A stretch of 64,000 nucleotides of DNA, taken from Bradyrhizobium betae (GTDB taxonomy: Bacteria; Pseudomonadota; Alphaproteobacteria; Rhizobiales; Xanthobacteraceae). The stretch is from positions 1-64,000 of the forward strand of contig NZ_MZXW01000047.1 in the NCBI RefSeq assembly GCF_004123905.1, written 5' to 3'. Each line of letters starts with the position of its first letter. Positions within the stretch are counted from its first letter, which is position 1. Position numbers and translations under genes: made by a program. The notes below the pieces were generated by a model. The model ran no database searches. It was not told the DNA's origin and saw nothing but the letters and a program-made list of their open reading frames with translations. Positions 1 to 8,169 of the stretch are shown in pieces.

Positions 1-221
1 GCTGTTCGTCGATCACCCTATTTTCATCGTCGCACTTGATGAGCCTGTTCGCTTTTCCGACGCACGCAGCCTAAGACGATCACGATCAGCAGCTCAATTG
101 AACGCAGATATTCGTCCGGCATCTAGAGATACGAAGGTTTAGGGCGCCTCCTCACAAAGCCGACCACTTCCGCCAAAGGGGCAGTCGCGCGCTACGCCGA
201 CGCTGCTCGTTCCTGCCGCAC

Positions 222-250
222 CAGCTCGATCACGGCCATATCGATGGCGC
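222..250 (-). pseudogene. possible DUF305 gene scrap
   Basis: On the minus strand these 29 bases encode AIDMAVIEL, part of the DUF305 core HHQGAIDMAVIEL. They match the intact DUF305 gene of this window (5606-5634) with two mismatches by eye. Upstream, the reading frame of the His-His part appears shifted by one base, and downstream a stop follows within about a dozen codons. It is best read as a decayed remnant; a chance match over so short a stretch cannot be excluded. Confidence 0.35.
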
Positions 251-281
251 ATGGACATGCCCACAAGAACAGTCATTCCGA

Positions 282-697
282 TCACCTACGCTGACCCGTC
301 ATAGGTGAAGGGCTCAGCGCTGCCGCGGCGGTGTTCGCAATCTCGGCGTCAGTCTCCTTACTCAAGCCCGCAATACCTACTGCGCCCACGACTGCACCGT
401 TGATACGGATTGGCATGCCGCCGCGCAGCACCGGGATGCCGGCAGTGACGAACGCCGTGCGGCCCTGATTTATGTTGTCCTCAATCTCTGCCGTCGACCT
501 CTGTAGCCGCGCCGCCGTTCGTGCCTTCTCGATGGCAAGGTCCACGCTTGCCGGGCGGACATCATCCATCCGCTGGAAAGCAAGCAGATCGCCGGCAGGA
601 TCAACCACCGCGATCGCCGAGGGCGCATTCCGCTGCTCTGCGTTCTCCCTCCCGCCTGCAGCACCGTCTGCGCTCCGGCTTGATCGAGGGTCATCAC
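282..697 (-). pseudogene. GlcG/HbpS-family (DUF336) protein, frameshifted
   Basis: The protein belongs to the GlcG/HbpS family, small proteins linked to heme binding or glycolate/diol operons. The N-terminus (GTG at 697 or ATG at 694, beginning MTLDQAGAQTVLQA) lies in one frame. The rest (NAPSAIAVVDPAGDLLAFQR through GIPVLRGGMPIRINGAVVGA) lies in a second frame that ends at 282. The switch falls near 645-655, in a G-rich run. The reconstructed length, about 138 residues, is normal for the family, so the gene was complete and acquired a single frameshift, unless it is a sequencing error. Upstream of the start there is no promoter space: the end of a BamA-like gene abuts it on the opposite strand, so expression is doubtful. 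Confidence 0.6.
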
Positions 698-923
698 GTT
701 GGCCTTTGTCGATGCCGGCAGCGTGTTTGGCTATAACGGGCCCACGACGTTCGGGACGCAGACCGTCAATGTCGCCAAGAGTAACATCCTCCGCTCGTCG
801 ATTGGTGTCGGTCTCACGTGGGGCTCGCCCTTTGGCGCCCTCACCGTCAACTATGTTGTGCCCGTGACCAAGGCTGCCTACGACGTGACGCAACCCTTCA
901 ATTTCACGGCCTCGCCGTTCTGA
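684..923 (+). pseudogene. BamA/Omp85 C-terminal remnant
   Basis: The frame encodes LAFVDAGSVFGYNG, then ILRSSIGVGLTWGSPFGAL, and ends NFTASPF followed by a stop. This is the pattern of the last beta-strands of BamA-type outer-membrane assembly proteins (FVDAG, RSSVGVGL.W.SPFGPL, terminal aromatic residue). Only about 75 codons remain; a stop codon at 681-683 closes the frame upstream. The remnant begins almost exactly where the GlcG-family gene starts on the other strand, so the two abut at a rearrangement point near 690-700. A full BamA has about 800 residues, so this is not functional. Confidence 0.7.
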
Positions 924-1252
924 TTGGTTTGGTCAGTCGAAAACGACATTTGTGGAACCAGAGGACCAACAATGAGTTCGGGGTGGCAGTCGCGCATAAG
1001 TTGTCGCCCGTTATCTTCGACGATGCCGGTCCAGATGAGAGAGGTGGACTTCACCGCCACCCGCCGCAAAACCGTTGCGCGCGCTGAAGCAAAAAGCCCG
1101 CAATCGCATAAAGTTCACCGGTCGGCTGTTCCAGCTTGGCAGCCGTCGACGCCATGAGCCTTGCAGTTATGTGACGGGCTACATTAGCCCGTACCCCGAC
1201 AATGGCCGACATCGGCCGGATCGGCAGCGTCCGCGCTCTAGCCTGGCCAAGT
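924..1252. other. 329 bp with no supported gene
   Basis: Short open frames exist on both strands but none has a family motif, signal peptide or convincing ribosome binding site. No hairpin or repeat was noticed. Confidence 0.5.
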
Positions 1253-1525
1253 TCAAACCGCGGGAACCATGGGGCCGTAATAGGCGCCCCAGTGATACCA
1301 CGGGTCCCACTCGTAGGCGCGTCGCCGCCACGGGTGCCGCTCGTAGCCGCGTTCGTGAGCAGGGAAAACGCGGTCGCCGTGATACGCTTTCGCGCTGCTC
1401 GCCATACGACCATCTCCTAGGGCGCTACCGGATGCGAATGCATTGGTGGGGATAAAAGAACCGCCAAGTGCAACGGCGATTGAAAGAGCAACCATGATCT
1501 TACGCAAGATGAACTTCCTTTTCAT
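1253..1525 (-). CDS. small exported protein, unknown function
   Basis: A 90-residue product begins MKRKFILRKIMVALSIAVAL, a basic n-region and hydrophobic core followed by a probable signal peptidase site after NAFA. The mature part is rich in Tyr, Trp, Arg and His (for example EWDPWYHWGAYYG) and has no domain I recognise. The ATG at 1525 is preceded by GGCGGAAG; a GTG one codon earlier is possible. Short Trp/Tyr-rich exported proteins like this are common in Bradyrhizobium. It stands alone, with the DUF3551 gene 99 bp upstream on the same strand. Confidence 0.55.
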   Translation of the reverse strand: MKRKFILRKIMVALSIAVALGGSFIPTNAFASGSALGDGRMASSAKAYHGDRVFPAHERGYERHPWRRRAYEWDPWYHWGAYYGPMVPAV

Positions 1526-1624
1526 CACGACTTCCGCCGTACCGCGGGCGATCGCGCCAAGCCCCTCCGAGTTGCCTCGAACAGTCGATTTCAGCGGCGC
1601 CTCGCACTGGTGCTCGTGCTGACT

Positions 1625-1870
1625 TCAATAGGCCGGCGAGTAGCCTTGCCGCTGGTTCGCAGACGCATAACGCGGATTGATACCGCAGTATGCATCTGTA
1701 CCAGACGCACTTGCCATGCACTGGCGATAGGACGGAAACTGGCAGTTGCCAGGATAGCCCCACTCCGTTCCTTGCAGGCAGTACCGATCAACTGCGGGGG
1801 CTGCCAAACTTGGGGTGGCGGTCGCAAGGAGGGCAACAACAGAGAACCCTGCGAATAGAACTATGTGCAT
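1625..1870 (-). CDS. DUF3551 family exported protein
   Basis: The 81-residue protein has a signal peptide (MHIVLFAGFSVVALLATATP, cleavage near SLA-AP). The mature region has the DUF3551 pattern: YCLQGTEWGYPGNCQF, then QCMASASGTDAYCGINP, with four cysteines at family positions. The family is abundant in Bradyrhizobium and relatives and its function is unknown; the paired Cys suggest disulfides in the periplasm. AGGAG lies about nine bases before the ATG at 1870. No operon partner is evident. Confidence 0.8.
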   Translation of the reverse strand: MHIVLFAGFSVVALLATATPSLAAPAVDRYCLQGTEWGYPGNCQFPSYRQCMASASGTDAYCGINPRYASANQRQGYSPAY

Positions 1871-2199
1871 CGATTCAACTCCTGGCTTGTATTTAGAGGG
1901 CGAACGGTCCCGGCCGCATTCTCGCGGGGATCGAGGATGCGCGAACTAGGATCGTTCCTGCGGGTCCGCTGGGGAGAGAGGCACCGCTGCTGGTCTATGT
2001 GCGTTCGGACGGCCATAACACGAAGCTATCGCGGCTTCACGACCGGTCAAATCGGCGGGATCCCAGAGCCTGCTTGAGGCGGCTATTGAACTTCGAGCGC
2101 GCCAAAGTTCAGTCTCCCGTGGGAGGGACAAGCTGTAAATCGGCGTGGGTGGTGGCGCCCGCCTCCGCAACGAGCTTCGAGACGTGGCGGCAGTTCTCG
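1871..2199. other. 329 bp with no supported gene
   Basis: This spacer lies between two minus-strand small-protein genes and should carry the promoter of the DUF3551 gene at its left end. Open frames here lack motifs or start signals, and I see no strong hairpin. Confidence 0.5.
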
Positions 2200-2493
2200 C
2201 TACCTGTGAACAGAAGGATTGGTGTTGCGCCAAGTGGGCACTGCGTTTGTCACGCCTACCGAAGGCCAGTTGTACGACCCCACCGAGGGTGCGGTGACAG
2301 TTCCGACAGACGTTCCGGATGTCCCGTAGGTCCCTGATGGTGGTATCGACAATCCGGACGTTCCATAGGCAGCGGATTGCATTGTCGAGACGTCGTGCCT
2401 CACATAGGCGTAGCTCTCCCCTTCCGCAGCAAGGGGCGCGACCGCGAGCCCCACGGTGATGAAGGCGACAGTCATAAAGTTGATGGTCATCAT
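2200..2493 (-). CDS. small exported Gly/Ser/Thr-rich protein
   Basis: The ATG at 2493 is preceded by AGAGAGGACC, which fixes the start although the frame stays open far upstream. The 97-residue product begins MMTINFMTVAFITVGLAVAP, a signal peptide cleaved probably after LAAEG or nearby. It continues as a low-complexity chain with repeats of the type AYGTSG, TYGTSG and PSVG. No domain is recognised. It lies 122 bp downstream of the anti-sigma gene on the same strand and could be a target of, or co-transcribed with, the ECF operon; that is inference. Confidence 0.55.
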   Translation of the reverse strand: MMTINFMTVAFITVGLAVAPLAAEGESYAYVRHDVSTMQSAAYGTSGLSIPPSGTYGTSGTSVGTVTAPSVGSYNWPSVGVTNAVPTWRNTNPSVHR

Positions 2494-2614
2494 GATAGGT
2501 CCTCTCTCGTGAGAGATAGGGAGCAACGCGCGGTCTTCACGGCTCGACATCCTGAATTCTCGTTCAATAAGGTGATCGCACGCCGAGGCGGTCCGCCGCA
2601 CATGGCCCGCCAAT

Positions 2615-3382
2615 TCAGAGCGCCTGCCTGCGAACCTCATTCGCAATCGCCTTCAGCGAGTTCGGCGGCGCCGGGCCCACAAGGCTATAGCCAATGCCGT
2701 CGTCCGCCCAGGCAATGCCGGTGGCGCCGGCGTTTGAGTGTGTTGTGATCGGTGCGTTCTGGTCGGCGCTGCTCATCGGCCGCGTCAGCACGACGACGCG
2801 GCTGCCGTGGTCGTCGTCATACATGAACATTGCGGCTGGTCCGTGCTGGGTCGCGACCAGGCGTCCCCCCATCAGACGGTAGCCTGAACTCGCCAGGTCC
2901 GGCACCTTGACAGGCCGGTTGAGCCGACTCGATATCCATTCGACGAGCTGCGTGGTGTCGGATGCTCGCACTTCGACAGGGCGGATCCGATCCGGTGCGT
3001 AGACATTGTAGGAATAAGTCGCTTCCTGCGCGAGTGCGGCCAGGCCGCTAGGTGCCGCCTCCAATGAGCCGCGCATGACCCAGCCGCCCAACCCACCCAC
3101 GCTCAGCAGCAGCATCGCCGCGATCGTCCACCATGCCGGCGGAGAACGACGCCTCTGGCCCTCGACAATGCGTGAGAGGTTCAGCTCGGGTGGCAACGGC
3201 TCGTCGGCGATTGGCGCCAGCGCCGAACGCAACAGCTCGCGCTGATCGGTAAAGCCGGCGACGCGCTTGGCGACATCCGGATGATCGGCGAGGTAGGAGC
3301 CGACTTCCGCTCGACGCTCCGGCTCGAGCACATCGTCGACATAGGCGTGCAGATCATCCTCCGTAATCGGCCGGTTGTTCAT
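2615..3382 (-). CDS. membrane anti-sigma factor of the ECF operon
   Basis: The 255-residue protein starts at an ATG overlapping the sigma-factor stop (ATGA, 3379-3382), with GGAGG just upstream. Residues 1-45 (ITEDDLHAYVDDVLEPERRA) match the N-terminal fold of anti-sigma factors, but the zinc ligands HxxxCxxC are absent. A transmembrane helix lies at about 84-104 (WWTIAAMLLLSVGGLGG). The C-terminal ~145 residues would be periplasmic and resemble anti-sigma sensor tails. Overlap with the sigma gene and this topology support a role in holding the sigma factor inactive until an envelope signal arrives. The signal is unknown; the neighbours hint at metal or redox stress. Confidence 0.85.
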   Translation of the reverse strand: MNNRPITEDDLHAYVDDVLEPERRAEVGSYLADHPDVAKRVAGFTDQRELLRSALAPIADEPLPPELNLSRIVEGQRRRSPPAWWTIAAMLLLSVGGLGGWVMRGSLEAAPSGLAALAQEATYSYNVYAPDRIRPVEVRASDTTQLVEWISSRLNRPVKVPDLASSGYRLMGGRLVATQHGPAAMFMYDDDHGSRVVVLTRPMSSADQNAPITTHSNAGATGIAWADDGIGYSLVGPAPPNSLKAIANEVRRQAL

Positions 3383-3903
3383 GTCAGCCTCCGCATCGTC
3401 ACCACATTTCCTGGCGCCCCGGCGAGGCCATCGAGCTCCTGCTGCATTCTCTCGCGTGCTCGCGACAGGCGCGACATCACGGTCCCGATCGGGACGTTCA
3501 ATACCTTCGCAGCTTCCGCATAAGAGAGATCCTCGACTGCAACCAGCAACAGTACGGCCCGCTGCTCCCCCGGCAGTTTCGCAAGCTTGTCTAGTACGTC
3601 TTGATACATGAGCCGATGCTCTTGCGCGGCGGCCCCGCGAAAATCGCCCTCACCCGCTTCCTCGATCGGCACATGCCTGCCGCGCGACGACGTCTGACGG
3701 AATTGATCCGTCGCGAGGTTATGCAGGATCGTGAACAGCCATGCGCGCACGCTCCCGTCCCGTCTTTGATGCCAGCGGCTGACAGCGCGCTCCAGGCAGT
3801 CCTGCACAAGATCGTCCGCGTTCGCGCGGTTGCGCAACAGGGCGCGAGCATAACGGCGGAGGGCGGGGATCAGCGGCTCGACCTGAACCAACATATCCTT
3901 CAT
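3379..3903 (-). CDS. ECF-type RNA polymerase sigma factor
   Basis: The product is a 174-residue group-IV sigma factor. Region 2 reads RNRANADDLVQDCLERAVSR with AWLFTILHNLATDQFR, and region 4 reads DLSYAEAAKVLNVPIGTVMS followed by RLSRARERM. I chose the ATG at 3903 because GGAGGGCG precedes it; a longer frame to 3948 would overlap the propeller gene and lacks a ribosome site. It sits between the beta-propeller gene (32 bp upstream) and its anti-sigma partner (4 bp overlap). It probably directs transcription of this operon and the nearby exported proteins. The ECF subgroup cannot be assigned by eye. Confidence 0.93.
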   Translation of the reverse strand: MKDMLVQVEPLIPALRRYARALLRNRANADDLVQDCLERAVSRWHQRRDGSVRAWLFTILHNLATDQFRQTSSRGRHVPIEEAGEGDFRGAAAQEHRLMYQDVLDKLAKLPGEQRAVLLLVAVEDLSYAEAAKVLNVPIGTVMSRLSRARERMQQELDGLAGAPGNVVTMRRLT

Positions 3904-3934
3904 CTCGCCCTCCGCCTGCGTTCCTTCCCGAACG

Positions 3935-5389
3935 TCAACGGGTCTCAATCTGGATCGCCTCGCCGGGCATGGCTGGTTCGCCGGACGCGATCACAAGATA
4001 TCGCCTGTCGGCGTTTGTCCCCTGATCGACGATCTGCCGGATCGGGCCGACGGCGTTGACGATAGCCGATCCTGCCGGGTTCGTCATGAACGCTGCGAGC
4101 GACTGCAACGCGCCGCTGCCGTCCGCATGCTCGGAGAGCGCCAGCACATATTTCTGCTTGGGCTGGAGACCCGTCACCGATGCCTGCAGGATCTGGATCA
4201 GGCCTTGGTCGAACAGCGACACGCTGGTCGGCACCTTGCCATCGCCCGTCCGCTGCTTGGGCGCGAGGGCGAGATGGGCAACTTGTCCGGCAACTCCAAG
4301 CGGCTGCAGGTTCTCGCGGTTGTCGGGATTTGGCGCAGCGTTGGGGACATAGGCGATCGCCTGGGGTGCCTGACCGATCGGAATGTTGGCAATGACCTTG
4401 TTGGTCGCGGTATCGATCGCCACCAGCGCATCGGCGTTCTCGAGGCCGACATAGACGCGCGAGCCATCGCCCGACGGCCAGACGCCGTGCGGCAAATTGC
4501 CGACCGGGATGGTCGCGACCTGCGAGAAATCGTCGGTGCGGAATACCTTGACCTCGTTCAAGCCACCGATCGTGACATAGGCGAACGATCCGTTGGCGGT
4601 TTGTGCGAAGTTGACATGGTTCGTGATCGGACCGGTATCGATCGTCTTGAGGAGGCCGAACGGAGGACGTGCGTCGAATACCTGCGTCTTTCCGACGTCC
4701 TTGAGCGTGAACCAGACCTGCTTGCCGTCGGGCGTCGCGGCGATGTTCGGGCAGAACGGGCTATCCTGCTTCACTTTGGCGACGATCTCGTGATCGGCAA
4801 CCGCGACGACATCGGTTTCCGGATTGAACGACGAGCAAATGTAGCCGTACTTGCCGTCGGGCGAGAAAATCTGCATGCCAGGACCGCTTGGGGTCGTGAT
4901 GCGCGTCTTCTCTTCAAAGCTCTTGGCATCGATCACGGATATGTAGTTCTCGCCGCGCACCGTCACCCACACCTCCTTGCCGTCCGGCGTATAGAATGCC
5001 TCATGCGGCGAACGACCGACATAGGTCATATGCTTGACCGCGCTGGTCGCGGTGTCGATAAAGGTGACCGAATTCGAGCCGATCGACACCACGGCGAGCG
5101 TGTGATGATCGGGCGAATAGCCCATACCGTGAACGAGCACCTGCCCCTTGTAGAGCGGGCTGAAATTGAGCGGCTGCGGATCGCCCAGCCGGATCACGCC
5201 GAGTAGCTTGTTGTCGACGGGGTCTGTCACCGACACCGTATTCGAGAACTGCTCGGCCGCATAAATACGGTCGTGATGGCTGATCGGGATGTCAGGCGAG
5301 GACAGCGCGCCGGGCGCTTGCCCCGCCCACGCAGCGGACCCTGTTCCGAGCATCGTTGCCGCCAGGAAGACAGTTTTCCACGTTTTCAT
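3935..5389 (-). CDS. exported YncE-like seven-bladed beta-propeller protein
   Basis: The 484-residue protein has a signal peptide (MKTWKTVFLAATMLGTGSAA, cleaved near AWA-GQ). At least six propeller blades follow, each with a phrase like YSPDHHTLAVV, YTPDGKEVWVTV, FSPDGKYGYI, ATPDGKQVWFTL or PSGDGSRVYVGL. The last ~120 residues are outside the propeller and look beta-rich. YncE/SMP-30-like propellers bind metals, nucleic acid or partner proteins in the periplasm; no catalytic residues can be named. AGGAGCGAAAC precedes the ATG. It lies 9 bp after the DUF305 gene and 32 bp before the ECF sigma gene, so it is in their operon and is possibly a ligand-binding partner in signal sensing. Confidence 0.88.
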   Translation of the reverse strand: MKTWKTVFLAATMLGTGSAAWAGQAPGALSSPDIPISHHDRIYAAEQFSNTVSVTDPVDNKLLGVIRLGDPQPLNFSPLYKGQVLVHGMGYSPDHHTLAVVSIGSNSVTFIDTATSAVKHMTYVGRSPHEAFYTPDGKEVWVTVRGENYISVIDAKSFEEKTRITTPSGPGMQIFSPDGKYGYICSSFNPETDVVAVADHEIVAKVKQDSPFCPNIAATPDGKQVWFTLKDVGKTQVFDARPPFGLLKTIDTGPITNHVNFAQTANGSFAYVTIGGLNEVKVFRTDDFSQVATIPVGNLPHGVWPSGDGSRVYVGLENADALVAIDTATNKVIANIPIGQAPQAIAYVPNAAPNPDNRENLQPLGVAGQVAHLALAPKQRTGDGKVPTSVSLFDQGLIQILQASVTGLQPKQKYVLALSEHADGSGALQSLAAFMTNPAGSAIVNAVGPIRQIVDQGTNADRRYLVIASGEPAMPGEAIQIETR

Positions 5390-5398
5390 GTTTCGCTC

Positions 5399-5932
5399 CT
5401 AGTGTTTCATTCCGGAGGACATGTCCATCTGCATGTCCCAATGATGGTGATCGTGTGCCGCAGGGAGAGCCTGCCGTTGCGTCGGCACGGGGGTCGTGTC
5501 GGCCGCCGGCTCGCCGATTGCGAGCTTCATCGCGGCGATCTCCTGCATTTGGTCGACGATAATTTCCTGCGCGATCCGCCGAAGCTGCTCGTTCTTGCCG
5601 TAGCGCAGCTCGATTACGGCCATGTCGATGGCGCCCTGATGATGCGGGTTCATCATGGCAACGAAGTCGCGATCGACATCGCCGCTGGGCTTCGCCGCCA
5701 TGTCGTTCATCATCTTGGTCATCGCGGCGTCGTTCTCTTTCAGGAACGTGGATTCCTCGCCGGTCAGCCCGGCCGGAGGATCGGCCGGATGGACTTCATG
5801 CGCGAACGCGAGCGGTGGGATCGCGCAAGCAATCAGGACCCGCCCGCCCAACAGGATCGCGGCGAGCCCTGGTCTTCGGAAACGACACCTGCTTGCGAGG
5901 GTCGCAATGAATCTGCGGGACTGCTGGTGCAT
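5399..5932 (-). CDS. DUF305 (CopM-like) exported metal-related protein
   Basis: The 177-residue protein carries the DUF305 core: FLKENDAAMTKMMNDM, then DRDFVAMMNPHHQGAIDMAV and YGKNEQLRRIAQEIIVDQMQ. An N-terminal hydrophobic segment (RVLIACAIPPLAFAHE) acts as signal or anchor. The C-terminus is His/Met-rich (AHDHHHWDMQMDMSSGMKH), typical of copper binding. DUF305 includes CopM, a periplasmic copper-binding protein. The ATG at 5932 has GGAG eight bases upstream; a start at 5956 lacks one. It is first in a four-gene minus-strand operon with propeller, ECF sigma and anti-sigma genes, which suggests copper or redox stress as inducer (inference). Confidence 0.88.
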   Translation of the reverse strand: MHQQSRRFIATLASRCRFRRPGLAAILLGGRVLIACAIPPLAFAHEVHPADPPAGLTGEESTFLKENDAAMTKMMNDMAAKPSGDVDRDFVAMMNPHHQGAIDMAVIELRYGKNEQLRRIAQEIIVDQMQEIAAMKLAIGEPAADTTPVPTQRQALPAAHDHHHWDMQMDMSSGMKH

Positions 5933-6217
5933 CCTGAACTCCCATGTTGATCGCATGGGGAGTTGGACGAAGCGGCACGCGTTCTATTCCAAGCGGCCGC
6001 AAAGGTTCTTCGGCCACGGGCAGATGGCCTTCGAAAATGCCAACGGCAACAATGACTAAGGCACGATCTTCGGCCCGATCACAGATGCGTTAGCGTCCCG
6101 CCCAAGGAACACACATAGGCCACGATTAATCGATTTTATCAATCATAATTCAAATATCAATCTGTTGGACCAATTCATCGGCGCAGACCAGTTTTGGCAT
6201 AACCCGGAGTAACGCCA
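5933..6217. promoter_or_regulatory. divergent intergenic region with AT-rich segment before yeiH
   Basis: These 285 bp separate two outward-facing operons, so both promoters should lie here. An unusually AT-rich stretch at about 6124-6162 includes gattaatc and other A/T runs. It sits 55-95 bp before the exporter start, a plausible site for the LysR regulator encoded downstream. No precise T-N11-A operator was fixed by eye. Confidence 0.35.
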
Positions 6218-7276
6218 ATGACCTCTGCCATCGACTTCCGCACTTCTCCAGTCAAATCCGTCATCCGCGAGACCATCGCATCGCGGGCGAAGCCAGCCCG
6301 CGCTGTCATCCCGGGGGTGGCGCTGGCAGGAGCTATCGCTCTCGTCGCCAAATTGCTTCACGGCGTTCCAGGGATTGCCACCTTCAGCCCCATGATCCTC
6401 GCCATCGCGATCGGGATATCCATGCGCAATCTCGTCGGCACTCGGTCCTTCGCCGCCCCGGGAATTGCTTTCAGCATGCGCCGTCTCCTTCGGACCGCAA
6501 TCGTTCTCCTTGGCTTTCAGATCACGCTGACCCAGCTTGCAGCCGTGGGTGCAAGGGGACTTTTGATCGTCATCGGCACGCTCGTTGCCACCTTCGCCTT
6601 TACCCTCGCAACCGGCCGCGCTTTGGGCGTCGACCGAAAGCTCACCGAACTGATCGCCGCGGGCACCTCGATCTGCGGTGCTTCGGCCGTTGTCGCGACC
6701 AACAGCGTCACCGGAGCGTCCGACGAGGATGTCGCTTATGCGATTGCCTGCGTCACGATCTTCGGCTCGATCGCAATGTTCGTCTATCCTGTGCTGCCCC
6801 ATCTTCTGCATCTCGACGGCGCGGCCTATGGCCTTTGGAGCGGGGCATCCATCCATGAGATCGCGCAGGTGGCCGCCGCTTCTTTTCAGAACAGCCAGCG
6901 CGCCGGGGAAATCGCGACGGTCGCCAAGCTTGCGCGAGTCATGCTGCTGGCTCCTGTGGTGCTGGCCCTGAGTGTCGGGTCCCGGCTTGCGGCCCGAGGC
7001 GCGCCCGGCAGGCCGGCAGCGCCATCCCTGCCCTGGTTCGCAATCGGCTTTGTTGCGGTGACCGCCCTCAACAGTGTCGTGACGATTCCGGCAGGGGTGA
7101 GGGACGCGACGATCACCCTGTCCACCTTCCTGCTCACGATCGCACTCGCCGCCATGGGCCTCGAGACTGATGTCTCTAAACTCTACGCGCGAGGTGTGCG
7201 TCCGGCTATATTGGGTGCACTTGCCTTCCTGTTCATTGCAACCTTCAGCCTAGCTCTCATTAAATTCATGGGGTGA
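6218..7276 (+). CDS. yeiH: YeiH-family putative sulfur-anion exporter
   Basis: The 352-residue integral membrane protein has about ten hydrophobic helices. Family signatures are PMILAIAIGISMRN, LRTAIVLLGFQITL, GTSICGASAVVATN and YGLWSGASIHEIAQVAAA. The YeiH/UPF0324 family is annotated as a putative sulfate exporter and in enterobacteria is linked to sulfite tolerance under the LysR regulator YeiE. GGAG lies before the ATG at 6218. It overlaps the LysR gene by 4 bp and lies upstream of a sulfite dehydrogenase, so export of sulfite or a related anion is the likely job. Confidence 0.9.
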   Translation: MTSAIDFRTSPVKSVIRETIASRAKPARAVIPGVALAGAIALVAKLLHGVPGIATFSPMILAIAIGISMRNLVGTRSFAAPGIAFSMRRLLRTAIVLLGFQITLTQLAAVGARGLLIVIGTLVATFAFTLATGRALGVDRKLTELIAAGTSICGASAVVATNSVTGASDEDVAYAIACVTIFGSIAMFVYPVLPHLLHLDGAAYGLWSGASIHEIAQVAAASFQNSQRAGEIATVAKLARVMLLAPVVLALSVGSRLAARGAPGRPAAPSLPWFAIGFVAVTALNSVVTIPAGVRDATITLSTFLLTIALAAMGLETDVSKLYARGVRPAILGALAFLFIATFSLALIKFMG

Positions 7277-8169
7277 GCATGACGCTCGAACAACTTCGAA
7301 TCTTCGCCGCGGTCGCCGACAGGCAGCACGTGACGCAGGCCGCCCGCGAACTGAATCTGACCCAATCGGCCACGAGCGCGGCGATCGCCGCGCTCGAAGG
7401 CCGTTATGGCGTCAAGTTGTTCGATCGGGTCGGTCGCGGCATCGTGCTCACGCATATGGGCCGCTCGTTTCTCGGAGAAGCCCGTGCCGTGCTGGCGCGC
7501 GCCCATGCGGCGGAGCAGGTTCTGCGGGATTTCGCCGGGCTCAAGGCCGGACGGCTTGTGATCGCCGCCAGCCAGACGGTCGGCAGCTATTGGCTGCCCG
7601 CGAGGCTGCTGGCCTTCCAGGTTGTCTATCCCGGCATCGAACTTGACGTGAAGATTGCCAACACCGAACATGTCGCGACGGACGTGCGCGAAGGCATGGC
7701 GGATCTCGGTTTTATCGAAGGCGACATCGATGACGCTGCATTGTCGGCCCGACGCCTCGACGGCGATGCGCTGGTCGCCGTCGTGGGCCCGCAACACCCT
7801 CTGGCGAACCAGAGAAAGCTGCCTCCAGACTGGATTGCGACGACACCGTGGATCCTTCGCGAGAAGGGGTCCGGAACGCGTGCCATGTTCGAACGGGCCC
7901 TGAAGAAGCGCGGAGTACGCCTTTCCGACCTCAAGGTGCAGCTCGAGCTCGCTTCGAACGAGGCCATACGAACGGCGGTCGAGAACGGCCGCTGCGCCGC
8001 GGCCATCTCCGATTTGGTGGTCGAAAACGCGATCGCGGCAAAGCGGTTGTTCCAGTTGGAGGGCGAAATGGCGAAACGTTCGTTCTACGCTTTGCGCCAC
8101 AAGGAGCGGCATGTGAGCAAGGCCGAAGCCGCGCTGATGTCCAGCATCACAGCGGGCCCTGCTGCGTAG
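7273..8169 (+). CDS. LysR-type regulator, YeiE-like, of the sulfite module
   Basis: The 298-residue LysR regulator has an N-terminal winged helix-turn-helix (EQLRIFAAVADRQHVTQAAR, LTQSATSAAIAALEGRYGVK). The C-terminal periplasmic-binding-protein-like effector domain spans about 90-298 (LVIAASQTVGSYWLPARLLA). It starts at GTG 7273, overlapping the yeiH stop, or at ATG 7279. The effector-domain wording is CysB/YeiE/CbbR-like. In enterobacteria YeiE, next to yeiH, responds to sulfite; the same pairing here, plus SorAB downstream, supports a sulfite-responsive activator. Confidence 0.88.
   Translation: MSMTLEQLRIFAAVADRQHVTQAARELNLTQSATSAAIAALEGRYGVKLFDRVGRGIVLTHMGRSFLGEARAVLARAHAAEQVLRDFAGLKAGRLVIAASQTVGSYWLPARLLAFQVVYPGIELDVKIANTEHVATDVREGMADLGFIEGDIDDAALSARRLDGDALVAVVGPQHPLANQRKLPPDWIATTPWILREKGSGTRAMFERALKKRGVRLSDLKVQLELASNEAIRTAVENGRCAAAISDLVVENAIAAKRLFQLEGEMAKRSFYALRHKERHVSKAEAALMSSITAGPAA

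Noticed and set aside
1051..1413. Minus-strand frame with a plausible-looking C-terminus (TGELYAIAGFLLQRAQRF)
   Set aside because: No family recognised, no ribosome site, and its upstream part overlaps the small exported gene in another frame.
4127..5206. Long plus-strand open frame (359 codons) opposite the beta-propeller gene
   Set aside because: Arg/Asp-rich composition of an antisense frame in high-GC DNA; the minus strand has signal peptide, propeller repeats and operon context.
7183..8112. Minus-strand open frame of 309 codons opposite the LysR gene
   Set aside because: The plus-strand LysR helix-turn-helix and effector domain are unmistakable; the minus frame has no motifs.
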